Source: Sulfurovum sp. (GTDB lineage: Bacteria; Campylobacterota; Campylobacteria; Campylobacterales; Sulfurovaceae). Taken from it: DNA of 64,000 bases. The position numbers and the translations under genes are program-made. The notes under the pieces are model-generated. The model did not search any database. It had not been told where the DNA came from and worked only from the letters and a program-made list of their open reading frames with translations. The first letter of the stretch is position 1; each line of letters begins with the position of its first letter. The DNA lies in the NCBI RefSeq assembly GCF_015493435.1, contig NZ_WGDD01000054.1, forward strand, positions 1 through 64,000, given 5' to 3'. Below, piece after piece: positions 44,437 to 52,128 of the stretch.

Positions 44437-44460
44437 TATTTCTGTCCCGAATTTTGTAAA

Positions 44461-44480
44461 AATGCAACTAAAGTTGCATT
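44461..44480. promoter_or_regulatory. Perfect palindrome upstream of the hsp20 pair
   Basis: AATGCAACT-AA-AGTTGCATT, 9-base perfect arms, 25 bases past the Crp/Fnr stop codon and 20 bases before the TATAAT of the hsp20 promoter. Size and symmetry fit a Crp/Fnr-type operator. No T-run follows, so it is not a terminator. Confidence 0.55.
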
Positions 44481-44500
44481 CAGATTCCCCCAATCTCTTT

Positions 44501-44506
44501 TATAAT
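44501..44506 (+). promoter_or_regulatory. -10 box of hsp20 gene 1
   Basis: TATAAT, 53 bases upstream of the ATG at 44560. A weak -35 candidate (TTCAGA, 44479-44484) gives a 16-base spacer and would overlap the end of the palindrome. Confidence 0.5.
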
Positions 44507-44559
44507 TCTTTTAGATTTAGTCAATAAGACTAAGAGTTTAAAATAGTAAGGAGTCAAAA

Positions 44560-44997
44560 ATGTTAATTACAAGATACAATCCATATAACGAAGCAAAAAA
44601 AAGTTTTGATCTGTTCAATTCATTGATGCAGAATTTTGATGTGGCAAGAGAAGAGGGTGCCATTGCCTCTTTTGTGCCGAGAGTGAATACGAGAGAGGGG
44701 GAGGATGCCTACTATGTGGAGATCGACCTTCCCGGTATCAAGAAAGAAGATATCGAGATTACCACGGAAGACAATGTTCTGACCATCTCCGGTGAGAGAA
44801 AGATGAAGGACGAGGTCAAAGAAGAAGACTACTACAAAGTAGAGAGTGCCTATGGAAAATTCTCAAGAAGTTTCACTCTCCCCGAAAAAGTGGACGTAGA
44901 GAACATTCATGCCGAATCAAAGGATGGGGTGCTTGAAGTGGTGATCCCGAAACTCAAAGAAGAAGAGAAAAAACCAAAAAAGATAGAGATCAAATAA
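44560..44997 (+). CDS. Small heat-shock protein Hsp20, copy 1
   Basis: 145 residues. Alpha-crystallin domain: VNTREGEDAYYVEIDLPGIKKEDIEITTEDNVLTISGERK then FSRSFTLPEKVDVENIHAESKDGVLEVVIPK, ending with KKPKKIEIK as the C-terminal I-x-I anchor. An ATP-independent holdase forming oligomers. Followed 41 bases later by a second, diverged Hsp20; the two may form mixed oligomers. AAGGAG before the ATG. Confidence 0.95.
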   Translation: MLITRYNPYNEAKKSFDLFNSLMQNFDVAREEGAIASFVPRVNTREGEDAYYVEIDLPGIKKEDIEITTEDNVLTISGERKMKDEVKEEDYYKVESAYGKFSRSFTLPEKVDVENIHAESKDGVLEVVIPKLKEEEKKPKKIEIK

Positions 44998-45038
44998 AAA
45001 AAGAATGAAACAAATATAAAATATGAAAGGAGTCAACA

Positions 45039-45464
45039 ATGGATGTAGTAAACAAAGCTAAAGAAGTAGCGAATACAGTAGAAGAAAAAGTAGAACACGG
45101 ACTTGAAGTCGCAAAAGAGAGTTTTGCCAATGTGGCCAGCCATCTTCCTTTTGCCAACCTTGCCAAAAAAGGGAATGACGCTTTCCGCATAGAGATTGAT
45201 CTTCCGGGTGTGGACAAGAATGACATAGAACTGCAGGTGGAAGACAATATCCTGACGGTCAAAGCGACGCGTAAAATGAAGAATGAGGTGAAGAAAGAGG
45301 ATTATTATCTCTGCGAGAGCAACTTCGGTCTGATCTCGCGTTCATTCGTCCTTCCCGAAGGTATCGACAAAGACAAGGTGGATGCAAAATATGAAGATGG
45401 ACGACTCTATATTACCCTCGAGAAAGAGGAATCCAGAAAAGCAAAAAGCATTTCTGTCAAGTGA
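45039..45464 (+). CDS. Small heat-shock protein Hsp20, copy 2
   Basis: 141 residues. N-terminal arm different from copy 1 (helical, NKAKEVANTVEEKVEHGLEVAKESFANVASH), then an alpha-crystallin domain (FRIEIDLPGVDKNDIELQVEDNILTVKATRK...FVLPEGIDKDKVDAKYEDGRLYITL) and an I-x-V type tail (KSISVK). Likely co-transcribed with copy 1. A good terminator follows. Confidence 0.95.
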   Translation: MDVVNKAKEVANTVEEKVEHGLEVAKESFANVASHLPFANLAKKGNDAFRIEIDLPGVDKNDIELQVEDNILTVKATRKMKNEVKKEDYYLCESNFGLISRSFVLPEGIDKDKVDAKYEDGRLYITLEKEESRKAKSISVK

Positions 45465-45475
45465 GACACGTAAAG

Positions 45476-45500
45476 AAAACGTGAACTGCTTCACGTTTTT
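45476..45500 (+). terminator. Terminator after the hsp20 pair
   Basis: AAAACGTGAA (45476-45485) pairs perfectly with TTCACGTTTT (45490-45499) over a CTGC loop; the stem ends in a T-run. Begins 12 bases after the stop. Confidence 0.85.
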
Positions 45501-45601
45501 AGTGTCGAAACCGGAACGGTCGTAGCGTAAGCGAAGCCGTGAAGGCCAGCACAAGAGTGTCGAAACCGGAACGGTCGTAGCGTAAGCGAAGCCGTGAAGG
45601 C
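45501..45601. repeat. Tandem 46-bp direct repeat
   Basis: Copy 1 is 45501-45546 and copy 2 is 45556-45601, identical as far as I can read, with a 9-base spacer (period 55). Each starts AGTGTCGAAACCGG and ends GCGAAGCCGTGAAGGC, and has self-complementary pieces (ACGG/CCGT). GC-richer than surrounding DNA. Non-coding; a REP-type or BIME-like doublet is likely. Confidence 0.75.
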
Positions 45602-45667
45602 AAGAAACAGTTTAAGTGACAAAATACTATACTACCTTCAATACTCTCCCCCTAAGGACAACGACGC

Positions 45668-46243
45668 ATGCAAAAATGGTTTGAAGACAATAAAGTAATG
45701 ATGCTGATGAGTGCGTTTGTGTTTATAGGAGGGTATTTCTTTCTCCGCCTTGCTTACCATATGAGTGACAAAATGCCGTTTACCCAGGAGATCATACTGA
45801 TCATCCTTGGAACGCTTGCAACCATTCTGATCACGGCACTGCTCCTGAATAAACAAACTTCTGTCGAGCTGGGGAAAGAGCAGAGTATCAAGTTTATCGA
45901 ATTGAAAACGGAAACTTACCAGAAGCTCATCGATACCATCGAAGAGATGGTACTTCATAAAAATATTACCTCAGACGATCTGACAAAGCTGAAATTCCAT
46001 ACACACCGTCTGGCCATATTTGCTTCGCCGGCAGTGTTGGAAGAGTATGAACATTTTCTGGATATTTTCGACAAAATGATCGCGGAGGACAGGCATGTCA
46101 GTATGGAAGATGAAGATATTCTCTCAGAGGCACTGGCGAAGCTGACGGTCTATATCCGTGCCGATCTTGTCGGCGAGTTGGATGAAGAGAGCGGCCATAC
46201 GGCCAAAGAGATCAGGGATCAGATCATTACGAATGCAACTTAA
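45668..46243 (+). CDS. Two-helix membrane protein with long helical cytosolic part
   Basis: 191 residues. Two hydrophobic segments (VMMLMSAFVFIGGYFFLRLAYH; EIILIILGTLATILITALLL) and a soluble, mainly helical C-terminal part (SVELGKEQSIKFIELKTETYQKLIDTIEEMV onward). No motif recognised. It runs convergently into ispE, overlapping its end by four bases. Downstream of the hsp20 pair but after a terminator, so probably separately transcribed. Confidence 0.55.
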   Translation: MQKWFEDNKVMMLMSAFVFIGGYFFLRLAYHMSDKMPFTQEIILIILGTLATILITALLLNKQTSVELGKEQSIKFIELKTETYQKLIDTIEEMVLHKNITSDDLTKLKFHTHRLAIFASPAVLEEYEHFLDIFDKMIAEDRHVSMEDEDILSEALAKLTVYIRADLVGELDEESGHTAKEIRDQIITNAT

Positions 46244-47013
46244 TCTTTGGGCCTGAAAAAAGTACTTCCGCTCCCGCTGAAAAACCAGCCTTTGGTATCC
46301 AAAGTCTCAAGCTCCGGATAGGCAGCAAGTGCAGCGGGATAAAGGTCATTGAGGGCGAGGGGATTTGCAATGAGCTTGAGAAGTGTTCTTGAATCCATGT
46401 TTTCCCATCCGAAGAATGATGTCAGGTTTATAGTCCTCAAAAGATATTTGTGATAGGTTTTGTAGACTTCAGCGGTATTGCATCTGATATTAGGCGTAAA
46501 GAGTTCCAGCGGCAGGGTCGGTTCTTCAAAAGGCTGTACGATCTCTCCGAAACCTTTGACGTTGGCGGAAGGATAATTGTAGACAAAGAAGGGTATATCC
46601 GCACCGATCCTGCTTCCTGTTTCCGCCAGTGCATCCGTCGGAATCGAGAGAGAACATACTTCATTGGCCAGGCGCATGAATGCAGCGGCATCTGAGCTCC
46701 CGCCTCCAAGGCCTGCCTGGCTCGGTATGCGTTTGGTGACGGCCACCTTGTGCTTCCTGAAAAAATTGATGACTGCATCATTCCCAGTAGTTTCATGCAG
46801 TGCTTTGTAAGCCCTGTAAATGGTGTTGAATTCAAGCGGTATACCTTCGCATCCCTCCAGAGTGAAACTGTCACATTCGCAGGGGATGAATTCGATGGTA
46901 TCGTAAAGATCATCTACTCTCATAAATCGTGAGACCAGGGTGTGGTAGCCGTCTTCATATCCGGTGATCTTCAAAAAAATGTTCACTTTGGCATGCGCGT
47001 CTATACGGTACAT
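46240..47013 (-). CDS. ispE: 4-diphosphocytidyl-2-C-methyl-D-erythritol kinase
   Basis: 257 residues; GHMP kinase of the MEP isoprenoid pathway. Seen: DAHAKVNIFLKITGYEDGYHTLVSRF, the ATP loop PSQAGLGGGSSDAAAFM, and SGSGSTFF in the C-terminal lobe. Start overlaps truB stop by 13 bases with GGAGGATAC as ribosome binding site inside truB. In Helicobacter and Campylobacter csrA stands between truB and ispE (recalled); here there is no room for it. Confidence 0.96.
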   Translation of the reverse strand: MYRIDAHAKVNIFLKITGYEDGYHTLVSRFMRVDDLYDTIEFIPCECDSFTLEGCEGIPLEFNTIYRAYKALHETTGNDAVINFFRKHKVAVTKRIPSQAGLGGGSSDAAAFMRLANEVCSLSIPTDALAETGSRIGADIPFFVYNYPSANVKGFGEIVQPFEEPTLPLELFTPNIRCNTAEVYKTYHKYLLRTINLTSFFGWENMDSRTLLKLIANPLALNDLYPAALAAYPELETLDTKGWFFSGSGSTFFRPKD

Positions 47014-47843
47014 GTATCCTCCTCGAATTTTGGTATGCGGTTGAAGCGGTATTTGACCTTGCCTTCTGCAATTTCGATGATCGAAAAAAAGTGAGCTGTC
47101 TTGATGAGATACACGCCGTTCTCTTTCTGTTCGAAATAGTCCACTGAAAGTTTTTTGCCCAACTCCAAATAGTCTTCATCACCCGTATAGACATTGGAAG
47201 GAATGGCAAGGTGGATAAACGGGTCAAGGGCTTTTTCATTGTCATAACGGAATTTTCCCTCATGAATACGATGCAGGGATGAGAGTGTCGCATCGACTCC
47301 GAGTTGGTCGGCGATGAGAGCTCCGAGACTTCGGATGTAGGTGCCCTCGCTGACGGTGGCTTCGAAATGGATGAAAGGATGGTTGTAGTTGATCAGTTTA
47401 ATGTCATCAATGGTCGAAGTGATCTGCTTGAGATCGATCTCCCTGCCCTTGCGTGCCAGTTCGTATGCCCGCTTCCCGTTGACCTTCTTGGCAGAGAATT
47501 TCGGGGGATAGTAGGTCAGTTCACCTTTGAGGGTGTGCAGTACCTCTTCTATGTGTTCCCGGGGAAGAGGGGTCACATCCCGGATGGAATCTACTTTTTC
47601 TATGTCCAGACTCGGAGAGTTCGCACCGAGCCAGAGTGTGGCTTTGTAGCTTTTGGGTGTTTTGTCAAGGTACTGGAAAAGTTTGGTGTACTGCCCGGTC
47701 GCAACGATGAGGCAGCCAGTGGCAAAAGGGTCCAATGTACCGGAAAAACCTACCTTTTTTGTATGGTATTTTCTTTTGACATAACCCATGTAGCCGTTAG
47801 AAGTACGAAAGATGGGTTTGTTGACGACGAAAAGACGGTTCAT
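47001..47843 (-). CDS. truB: tRNA pseudouridine-55 synthase
   Basis: 280 residues. Seen: LFVVNKPIFRTSN, KVGFSGTLDPFATGCLIVATG with the catalytic Asp, YKATLWLGANSPSLD, PPKFSAKKVNGKRAYELARKG, and EGTYIRSLGALIADQLG. Makes pseudouridine at position 55 of the T-loop in tRNAs. It lies 20 bases after uvrD in the same operon. Confidence 0.97.
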   Translation of the reverse strand: MNRLFVVNKPIFRTSNGYMGYVKRKYHTKKVGFSGTLDPFATGCLIVATGQYTKLFQYLDKTPKSYKATLWLGANSPSLDIEKVDSIRDVTPLPREHIEEVLHTLKGELTYYPPKFSAKKVNGKRAYELARKGREIDLKQITSTIDDIKLINYNHPFIHFEATVSEGTYIRSLGALIADQLGVDATLSSLHRIHEGKFRYDNEKALDPFIHLAIPSNVYTGDEDYLELGKKLSVDYFEQKENGVYLIKTAHFFSIIEIAEGKVKYRFNRIPKFEEDTCTV

Positions 47844-47863
47844 TTTTCTCCCGCACCTTACGG

Positions 47864-49930
47864 TTAAATCGATTGAACGAAAGAACTCAATATTTCTTTC
47901 TTGTTTCCGCCAAAATTGATAAGGAGTTTATATTCCCTGCCTGATTTGTTAGCGGCCTGTACACGCCCGATACCGAAGATCTTGTGTTTGACAAGGTCTC
48001 CTTTTTTGTATGCAGCCTGTTTGGTGATTTTGAGCGATGCATCCTGGATAAGGCCGGCTTCTCCGAGGAAACGGCTTTTGTCTATCATCTTGCGGCGGCC
48101 CTTGTAGAAACGGCTGTCAACATAACAGAGGGTCAGGTCGGATTTGGCTCTGGTGATGGCAACATAGCCCAGACGCCGTTCTTCTTCCATATTGCTGCCT
48201 TCTCCCAGCAGAGGGAAGAATTCTTCTTCAAGTCCGATGACAAAGAGATGTTCGAACTCCAGTCCTTTGGCGGCATGGATACTCATAATGGTAATAGCAT
48301 TTTCTTCTATCTGGTCCTGATCACTCTGCAGGGAAATGTCATTGAGAAATTCATCAAGGGTAAGATCGGGGTTTTTGATAACGGCATCCCTGAAATAGCC
48401 GTAAAATTCGTCAATGTTCAGGAGCCTGTCGAAACCGTCCACCATCGCTGCATAATGATCTTTCAGTTTGATGCGTTCTTCGAACAGGGTAATGAAGTTG
48501 CCCAAAGCATTTTGGGTTTCTTCTCTCAGTACACAGATATCTTCAAGCAGCTTTTCCAGTGCGGTTGAAACTTTTTTGCTGACGACATTAGGCAGTTTGC
48601 CGCTGAGACTCTGCTCGATGTATTCATAGAGTGAAAGATGGGCATCAAAAGCAGCTTTCTGCAGTTTTTCGATAGAAGCTTTGCCTATGCCCCGTCTGGG
48701 TTTGTTGATAATACGCATGAGTGAAAAGTCGTCATGCGGATTTGCCAATACCCTGAAGTATGAAATGATATCTTTGATCTCGGCACGTTCATAGAAACGC
48801 ATGCCGCCGATGAGTTTGAAGGCAAGCCCTTCTTTACTGAAGCCTTCTTCAAGGGAGCGGGAAAGTGCATTGATACGGTACAGCACGGCAATCTCATCCG
48901 GATCGGCACCGCTGTCGATGAGGTCGTGTATCTGATGGGCGATCGCCTTGGCTTCCATGGATTCATCGAGAGAGTGCAGCAGTTTGACTTCTTTGCCTTT
49001 GCCTTTGTGTGAAACCAGTTTCTTGCCCAGTCTTTTGGAATTGTGTTCAATGAGTGTATTGGCTGCTTTGAGAATGGGTTCTGTAGAACGGTAGTTCGTT
49101 TCGAGCTTAACGGTTTTTGTATGCGCGAAACGGTCGGCAAATTCGAGGATATTTCTGATATTCGCACCTCTCCAGCCGTAGATACTCTGGTCATCATCAC
49201 CCACAACACAAAGGTTGTCATGTTCGCAGCAGAGATGTTCAAGCAGACGGAACTGCAGTTCGTTTGTATCCTGATATTCATCGACCATGATATATTTGTA
49301 GCGGTTGCTGGTTTCTTTTCTCAGTGTTTCATTTTCATCGAGTATCTTATATGTCAGCATCAAAAGGTCGTCAAAATCGACAAGATTGTTTTCTTCGATA
49401 TTGGCCTGATACTGCGCATAGATATTTGCGACCTTTTTGTAGTCGGGCAGCTCGGCTTTCTGAATGGCTACTTCAGGGGTGAGCAGAGAATTTTTGTATT
49501 TGGATATCTCTGAAGTGATAAAAGAGAGATTCAGGTCGATCTTGAGTTCTTTGGCAATGGAGCGTAACAGTCTTTTTTTGTCATCACTGTCGATAATCAC
49601 AAAATTGTTATTCCGTCCGAGTTTTTCAATATGAAATTTTAGAAAAAGCAGGCCAAACTTATGAAAAGTACATAAAAGCGGAGGATAGGAAACGGTATTT
49701 GGCATCAGTTTCAATGCCCGCTCCCGCATCTCTGCTGCAGCCTTGTTGGTGAAGGTGAGCGTCAGAGTGTTTGCCGGGTCGATACCGACTTCACCTACCA
49801 GGTAGGCAAGTCTGGTTGTCAGCGTCTTTGTTTTTCCGCTTCCCGCACCTGCCAATATCAGAAGGGCACCGTCAATGTGCTCTACTGCGCTGCGCTGTGA
49901 GGGATTCAGTTCATTCAGTATCTGTTCCAT
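47864..49930 (-). CDS. uvrD: UvrD/Rep-family DNA helicase
   Basis: 688 residues; SF1A 3'-5' helicase. Motifs in order: GSGKTKTLTTRLAYLV (Walker A), TFTNKAAAEM (Ia), VDFDDLL, VDEYQDTN (II), GDDDQSIYGWRGANI (III), LETNYRST (IV), SIHAAKGLEFEHLFVIG (V), VAITRAKSDL (VI). C-terminal basic patch with KKGDLVKHKIFGIGRV resembles PcrA/UvrD tails. It acts in excision or replication repair; UvrD, PcrA or Rep cannot be told apart by eye. First gene of a uvrD-truB-ispE operon. Confidence 0.93.
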   Translation of the reverse strand: MEQILNELNPSQRSAVEHIDGALLILAGAGSGKTKTLTTRLAYLVGEVGIDPANTLTLTFTNKAAAEMRERALKLMPNTVSYPPLLCTFHKFGLLFLKFHIEKLGRNNNFVIIDSDDKKRLLRSIAKELKIDLNLSFITSEISKYKNSLLTPEVAIQKAELPDYKKVANIYAQYQANIEENNLVDFDDLLMLTYKILDENETLRKETSNRYKYIMVDEYQDTNELQFRLLEHLCCEHDNLCVVGDDDQSIYGWRGANIRNILEFADRFAHTKTVKLETNYRSTEPILKAANTLIEHNSKRLGKKLVSHKGKGKEVKLLHSLDESMEAKAIAHQIHDLIDSGADPDEIAVLYRINALSRSLEEGFSKEGLAFKLIGGMRFYERAEIKDIISYFRVLANPHDDFSLMRIINKPRRGIGKASIEKLQKAAFDAHLSLYEYIEQSLSGKLPNVVSKKVSTALEKLLEDICVLREETQNALGNFITLFEERIKLKDHYAAMVDGFDRLLNIDEFYGYFRDAVIKNPDLTLDEFLNDISLQSDQDQIEENAITIMSIHAAKGLEFEHLFVIGLEEEFFPLLGEGSNMEEERRLGYVAITRAKSDLTLCYVDSRFYKGRRKMIDKSRFLGEAGLIQDASLKITKQAAYKKGDLVKHKIFGIGRVQAANKSGREYKLLINFGGNKKEILSSFVQSI

Positions 49931-50051
49931 GGGGGCTGGTTACTCTCCTGTATATATAGTTTCTATTATAGCGTTTTATCTTTAACCCAAAATATCTGAG
50001 TAAAACAGGGTAAATACTTCTTGTCAGATGAAGGGGATATGTGAAAAAAAG

Positions 50052-50137
50052 TTAATATAATATTAATAAGATCAGCTTATGTTTACTTAAGAAAACTTTG
50101 TTATAATTTGCTGTAATAATTAATTGTGTAAATTAAT
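50052..50137. promoter_or_regulatory. LysR/uvrD divergent promoter region with palindromes
   Basis: TTAATAT-A-ATATTAA (50052-50066) is a perfect 15-base palindrome. ATTAATT-GTGTA-AATTAAT (50119-50137) has perfect 7-base arms and lies 17 bases before the LysR-type start codon. A TATAAT (50102-50107) sits between them. LysR regulators usually bind T-N11-A palindromes in their own divergent promoters, so these are candidate operators. Confidence 0.5.
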
Positions 50138-50153
50138 ACAATAAGGAAACATA

Positions 50154-51056
50154 ATGCTAAAAGATTTTGTAAAACTGGAAACATTTCTTACGGTTGCCCG
50201 TGAGAGAAGCTTTTCAAAAGCATCGGCAAAACTGGGAATTTCTCAGCCTGCTGTCACACAGCAAATTAAATTTATTGAAAAATATTTGGCTGTAAAAATC
50301 ATTGAAAGAAAAAAGAACGGTATCAAACTGACACCGGAAGGCGAAGAACTCTATAAAATTGCTACAAGACTGGAAAAAGAAATCCATTCGGCAGAAAAAG
50401 ATATTTTGAAGATCATCAATAAAGAGATGACTTTCAGACTGGGAGCTTCTTATACTATTGGAACGTATGTCATTCCTGGTGAGTGCCTCAACGCTATGAG
50501 CAAAACGATTCACAATGATGTAAACCTCAGTATCGATGTCAGTGTCAATATTATTGAAAAGCTTAAAGAGAGAAAGCTCGATGTCGGACTGATCGAGTCG
50601 CCTGTTATCGATAATGACATGATCTACAGAGAGTGGATTGAAGATGAACTTGTTGTTGTCAGTAATGTGCAGATACCCAAAATACTTAAAACAGAAGAAC
50701 TGTATAATTACCGATGGGTATGCCGAGAAGAGGCTTCTCATACCAGAAAAGTGGTTTCTGAAGTGTTTGAAGATCTTGGTGTTTCATGCAAGAGTTTTGA
50801 AGTGGTCTCCGAAGTGAGCAATACAACGGCAGTGCTTCAAACGATCAAGAAGAGTAAAAAAAATACTGAGAAACCGGTTGTTTCCATTATTTCGAGACAT
50901 GCGATTGCCGATGAGGTAGCCAGCGGAGATCTTTTTGAGGCAAGACTGAGAGGATATACGATGATGCGTAAATTCTACATTGTGTATTCCAAAGAGAATA
51001 AACACAATGCCTATGTTGACAATGTGGTGGATTATATTTTGGCAGGCCGTTGTTAA
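50154..51056 (+). CDS. LysR-family transcription regulator
   Basis: 300 residues. Winged HTH at the N-terminus (LETFLTVARERSFSKASAKLGISQPAVTQQIKFIEKYLAVKIIER) with the conserved A-x-x-L-x-x-S-Q-P-A-V-T-x-Q-I core, linker helix, and a two-lobed effector domain (FRLGASYTIGTYVIPGECL...KLKERKLDVGLIESPV...). A CysB-like role with the cysK in this window is possible but not supported by the sequence. AAGGAAAC before the ATG, with AT-rich palindromes upstream. Followed by a strong terminator. Confidence 0.92.
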   Translation: MLKDFVKLETFLTVARERSFSKASAKLGISQPAVTQQIKFIEKYLAVKIIERKKNGIKLTPEGEELYKIATRLEKEIHSAEKDILKIINKEMTFRLGASYTIGTYVIPGECLNAMSKTIHNDVNLSIDVSVNIIEKLKERKLDVGLIESPVIDNDMIYREWIEDELVVVSNVQIPKILKTEELYNYRWVCREEASHTRKVVSEVFEDLGVSCKSFEVVSEVSNTTAVLQTIKKSKKNTEKPVVSIISRHAIADEVASGDLFEARLRGYTMMRKFYIVYSKENKHNAYVDNVVDYILAGRC

Positions 51057-51062
51057 AGCATC

Positions 51063-51087
51063 AAAAGAAGCCTTTAGTGCTTCTTTT
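51063..51087 (+). terminator. Terminator of the LysR gene
   Basis: AAAAGAAGC (51063-51071) and GCTTCTTTT (51079-51087) form a perfect 9-pair stem with a 7-base loop; further T residues follow. It overlaps the last codons of the convergent gene that ends at 51074. Confidence 0.8.
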
Positions 51088-51523
51088 TGAGGAGTTTTTT
51101 GTTTTCAGGGTTATTCAGCAGGGCTTCCATGGAGCTTTTTGCTTTGTCCTCCTTCTTTTGCAGGCGTATCGGTTCGGCAAGGTTGATAACCATGGGATGG
51201 TCTTCTACAAAAAGCTGTTTGATCGCAAGCAGCGGAACCCGCACAATCGCACCGAAATTTTCACTTCCGAACCCTGCCTCAAAAACAAAGTCGCTTCCTT
51301 CGATCTTGGCACTTTCATAAGTATATCCGCTTAGAACAAAAAGTACGGTTTCATTAAAACTCTCGGCAATGGCAGAAGGCAGCTCGGGATCGAATGTAAT
51401 ATATTGTGTTTCACAGGCAATGGCAAATTCCTGGTTTTGCTCAAAAAGATAGGAGATCGTTTTTGTAATATGGTCTTCCATCAATGCCCTGTACTGCGAA
51501 GTCTGAAAAAGGTTCATTGTCAT
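51074..51523 (-). CDS. Possible SspB-like proteolysis adaptor
   Basis: 149 residues. The order and spacing of hydrophobic stretches, with GSDFVFEAGFGSENFGAIVRVPLLAIKQLFV, match the SspB core of E. coli (VRFNARFGG...VSVPLAAVLAIYA) when aligned by eye. SspB brings ssrA-tagged proteins to ClpXP. The N-terminal part (SQYRALMEDHITKTISYLFEQNQ) fits its two-helix start. The tail is basic (KKLLKKKH) rather than the usual ClpX-binding motif. The family assignment is a guess from pattern. ATG 51523 is chosen, with GGA five bases away; 51526 and 51517 are alternatives. smpB is in the same window. Confidence 0.45.
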   Translation of the reverse strand: MTMNLFQTSQYRALMEDHITKTISYLFEQNQEFAIACETQYITFDPELPSAIAESFNETVLFVLSGYTYESAKIEGSDFVFEAGFGSENFGAIVRVPLLAIKQLFVEDHPMVINLAEPIRLQKKEDKAKSSMEALLNNPENKKLLKKKH

Positions 51524-51543
51524 CATATTCCTTTTGGATACGT

Positions 51544-52128
51544 TTAGGTTTGAATGTTGAAGTGGTTTAGGATCTTAAATCCTATCATAGCATTCATTAA
51601 AGCTACTTGTGTATAGCCGGGCAATGCTTCTTTTGTAATGTCTTTTGCCGTAAGGAATCCTTCATCAAGGAGTTTCGCTCGCATCGTTCCGTGCAGAAGG
51701 GGTGTTTGGGGGGTCACCCATATTTTTCCGTCATAAAAAGCAATGTTGGAGATAGTGGTATCGGTCAGCAGTCCCTCTTTTTCAATGATGATCTCATCTA
51801 CATCCCTGTTCTCTTCCAAAAGCATAGTAAAACCTGTTCTGTCTGCATATTTGTAGCTGTAGTCCAATGCAGAGGAAACAACCCTCAGTGAGTGTATTGC
51901 TTTTGGAATATAAGGAAGATACTCGATATGACGTATATGTGTATCATAGATGACACGGCAGCGGTAAAGTCCTTTTCTGGGGGGCTTTATAAGCAGGGAA
52001 AGATCAAGTGTGTCCTGTGTCCCCAAGAGGGAGCTTCTGCTCTGGTTACATCGTTTCTGGTGATAGGGGAGATTCAGTATTTCCCCGTCTTCGGCTTTTA
52101 TGGTTTCAAGCAGAAGAGAGGAATGCAT
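51544..52128 (-). CDS. Class IV aminotransferase, PabC-like
   Basis: 194 residues, about 70-80 shorter than usual fold-type IV enzymes. Seen: LPYHQKRCNQSRS, YRCRVIYDTHIRH, DEIIIEKEGLLTDTTISNIAFYDGKIWVTPQTPLLHGTMRAKLL, the last being the PLP-phosphate region (T-x-x-S-N) and the G-T-M-R segment of 4-amino-4-deoxychorismate lyase. The usual catalytic Lys seems to be KYADRTGF-adjacent and cannot be placed with certainty. It would complete p-aminobenzoate synthesis for folate. The start abuts the cysK stop without a gap, suggesting coupling. Confidence 0.75.
   Translation of the reverse strand: MHSSLLLETIKAEDGEILNLPYHQKRCNQSRSSLLGTQDTLDLSLLIKPPRKGLYRCRVIYDTHIRHIEYLPYIPKAIHSLRVVSSALDYSYKYADRTGFTMLLEENRDVDEIIIEKEGLLTDTTISNIAFYDGKIWVTPQTPLLHGTMRAKLLDEGFLTAKDITKEALPGYTQVALMNAMIGFKILNHFNIQT

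Noticed and set aside
44461-44480. Terminator of the Crp/Fnr gene
   Set aside because: The palindrome has only a 2-base centre and no T-run follows, so an operator is more likely.
45501-45601. CRISPR array start
   Set aside because: Only two 46-base copies with a 9-base spacer and no cas genes; a simple direct repeat.
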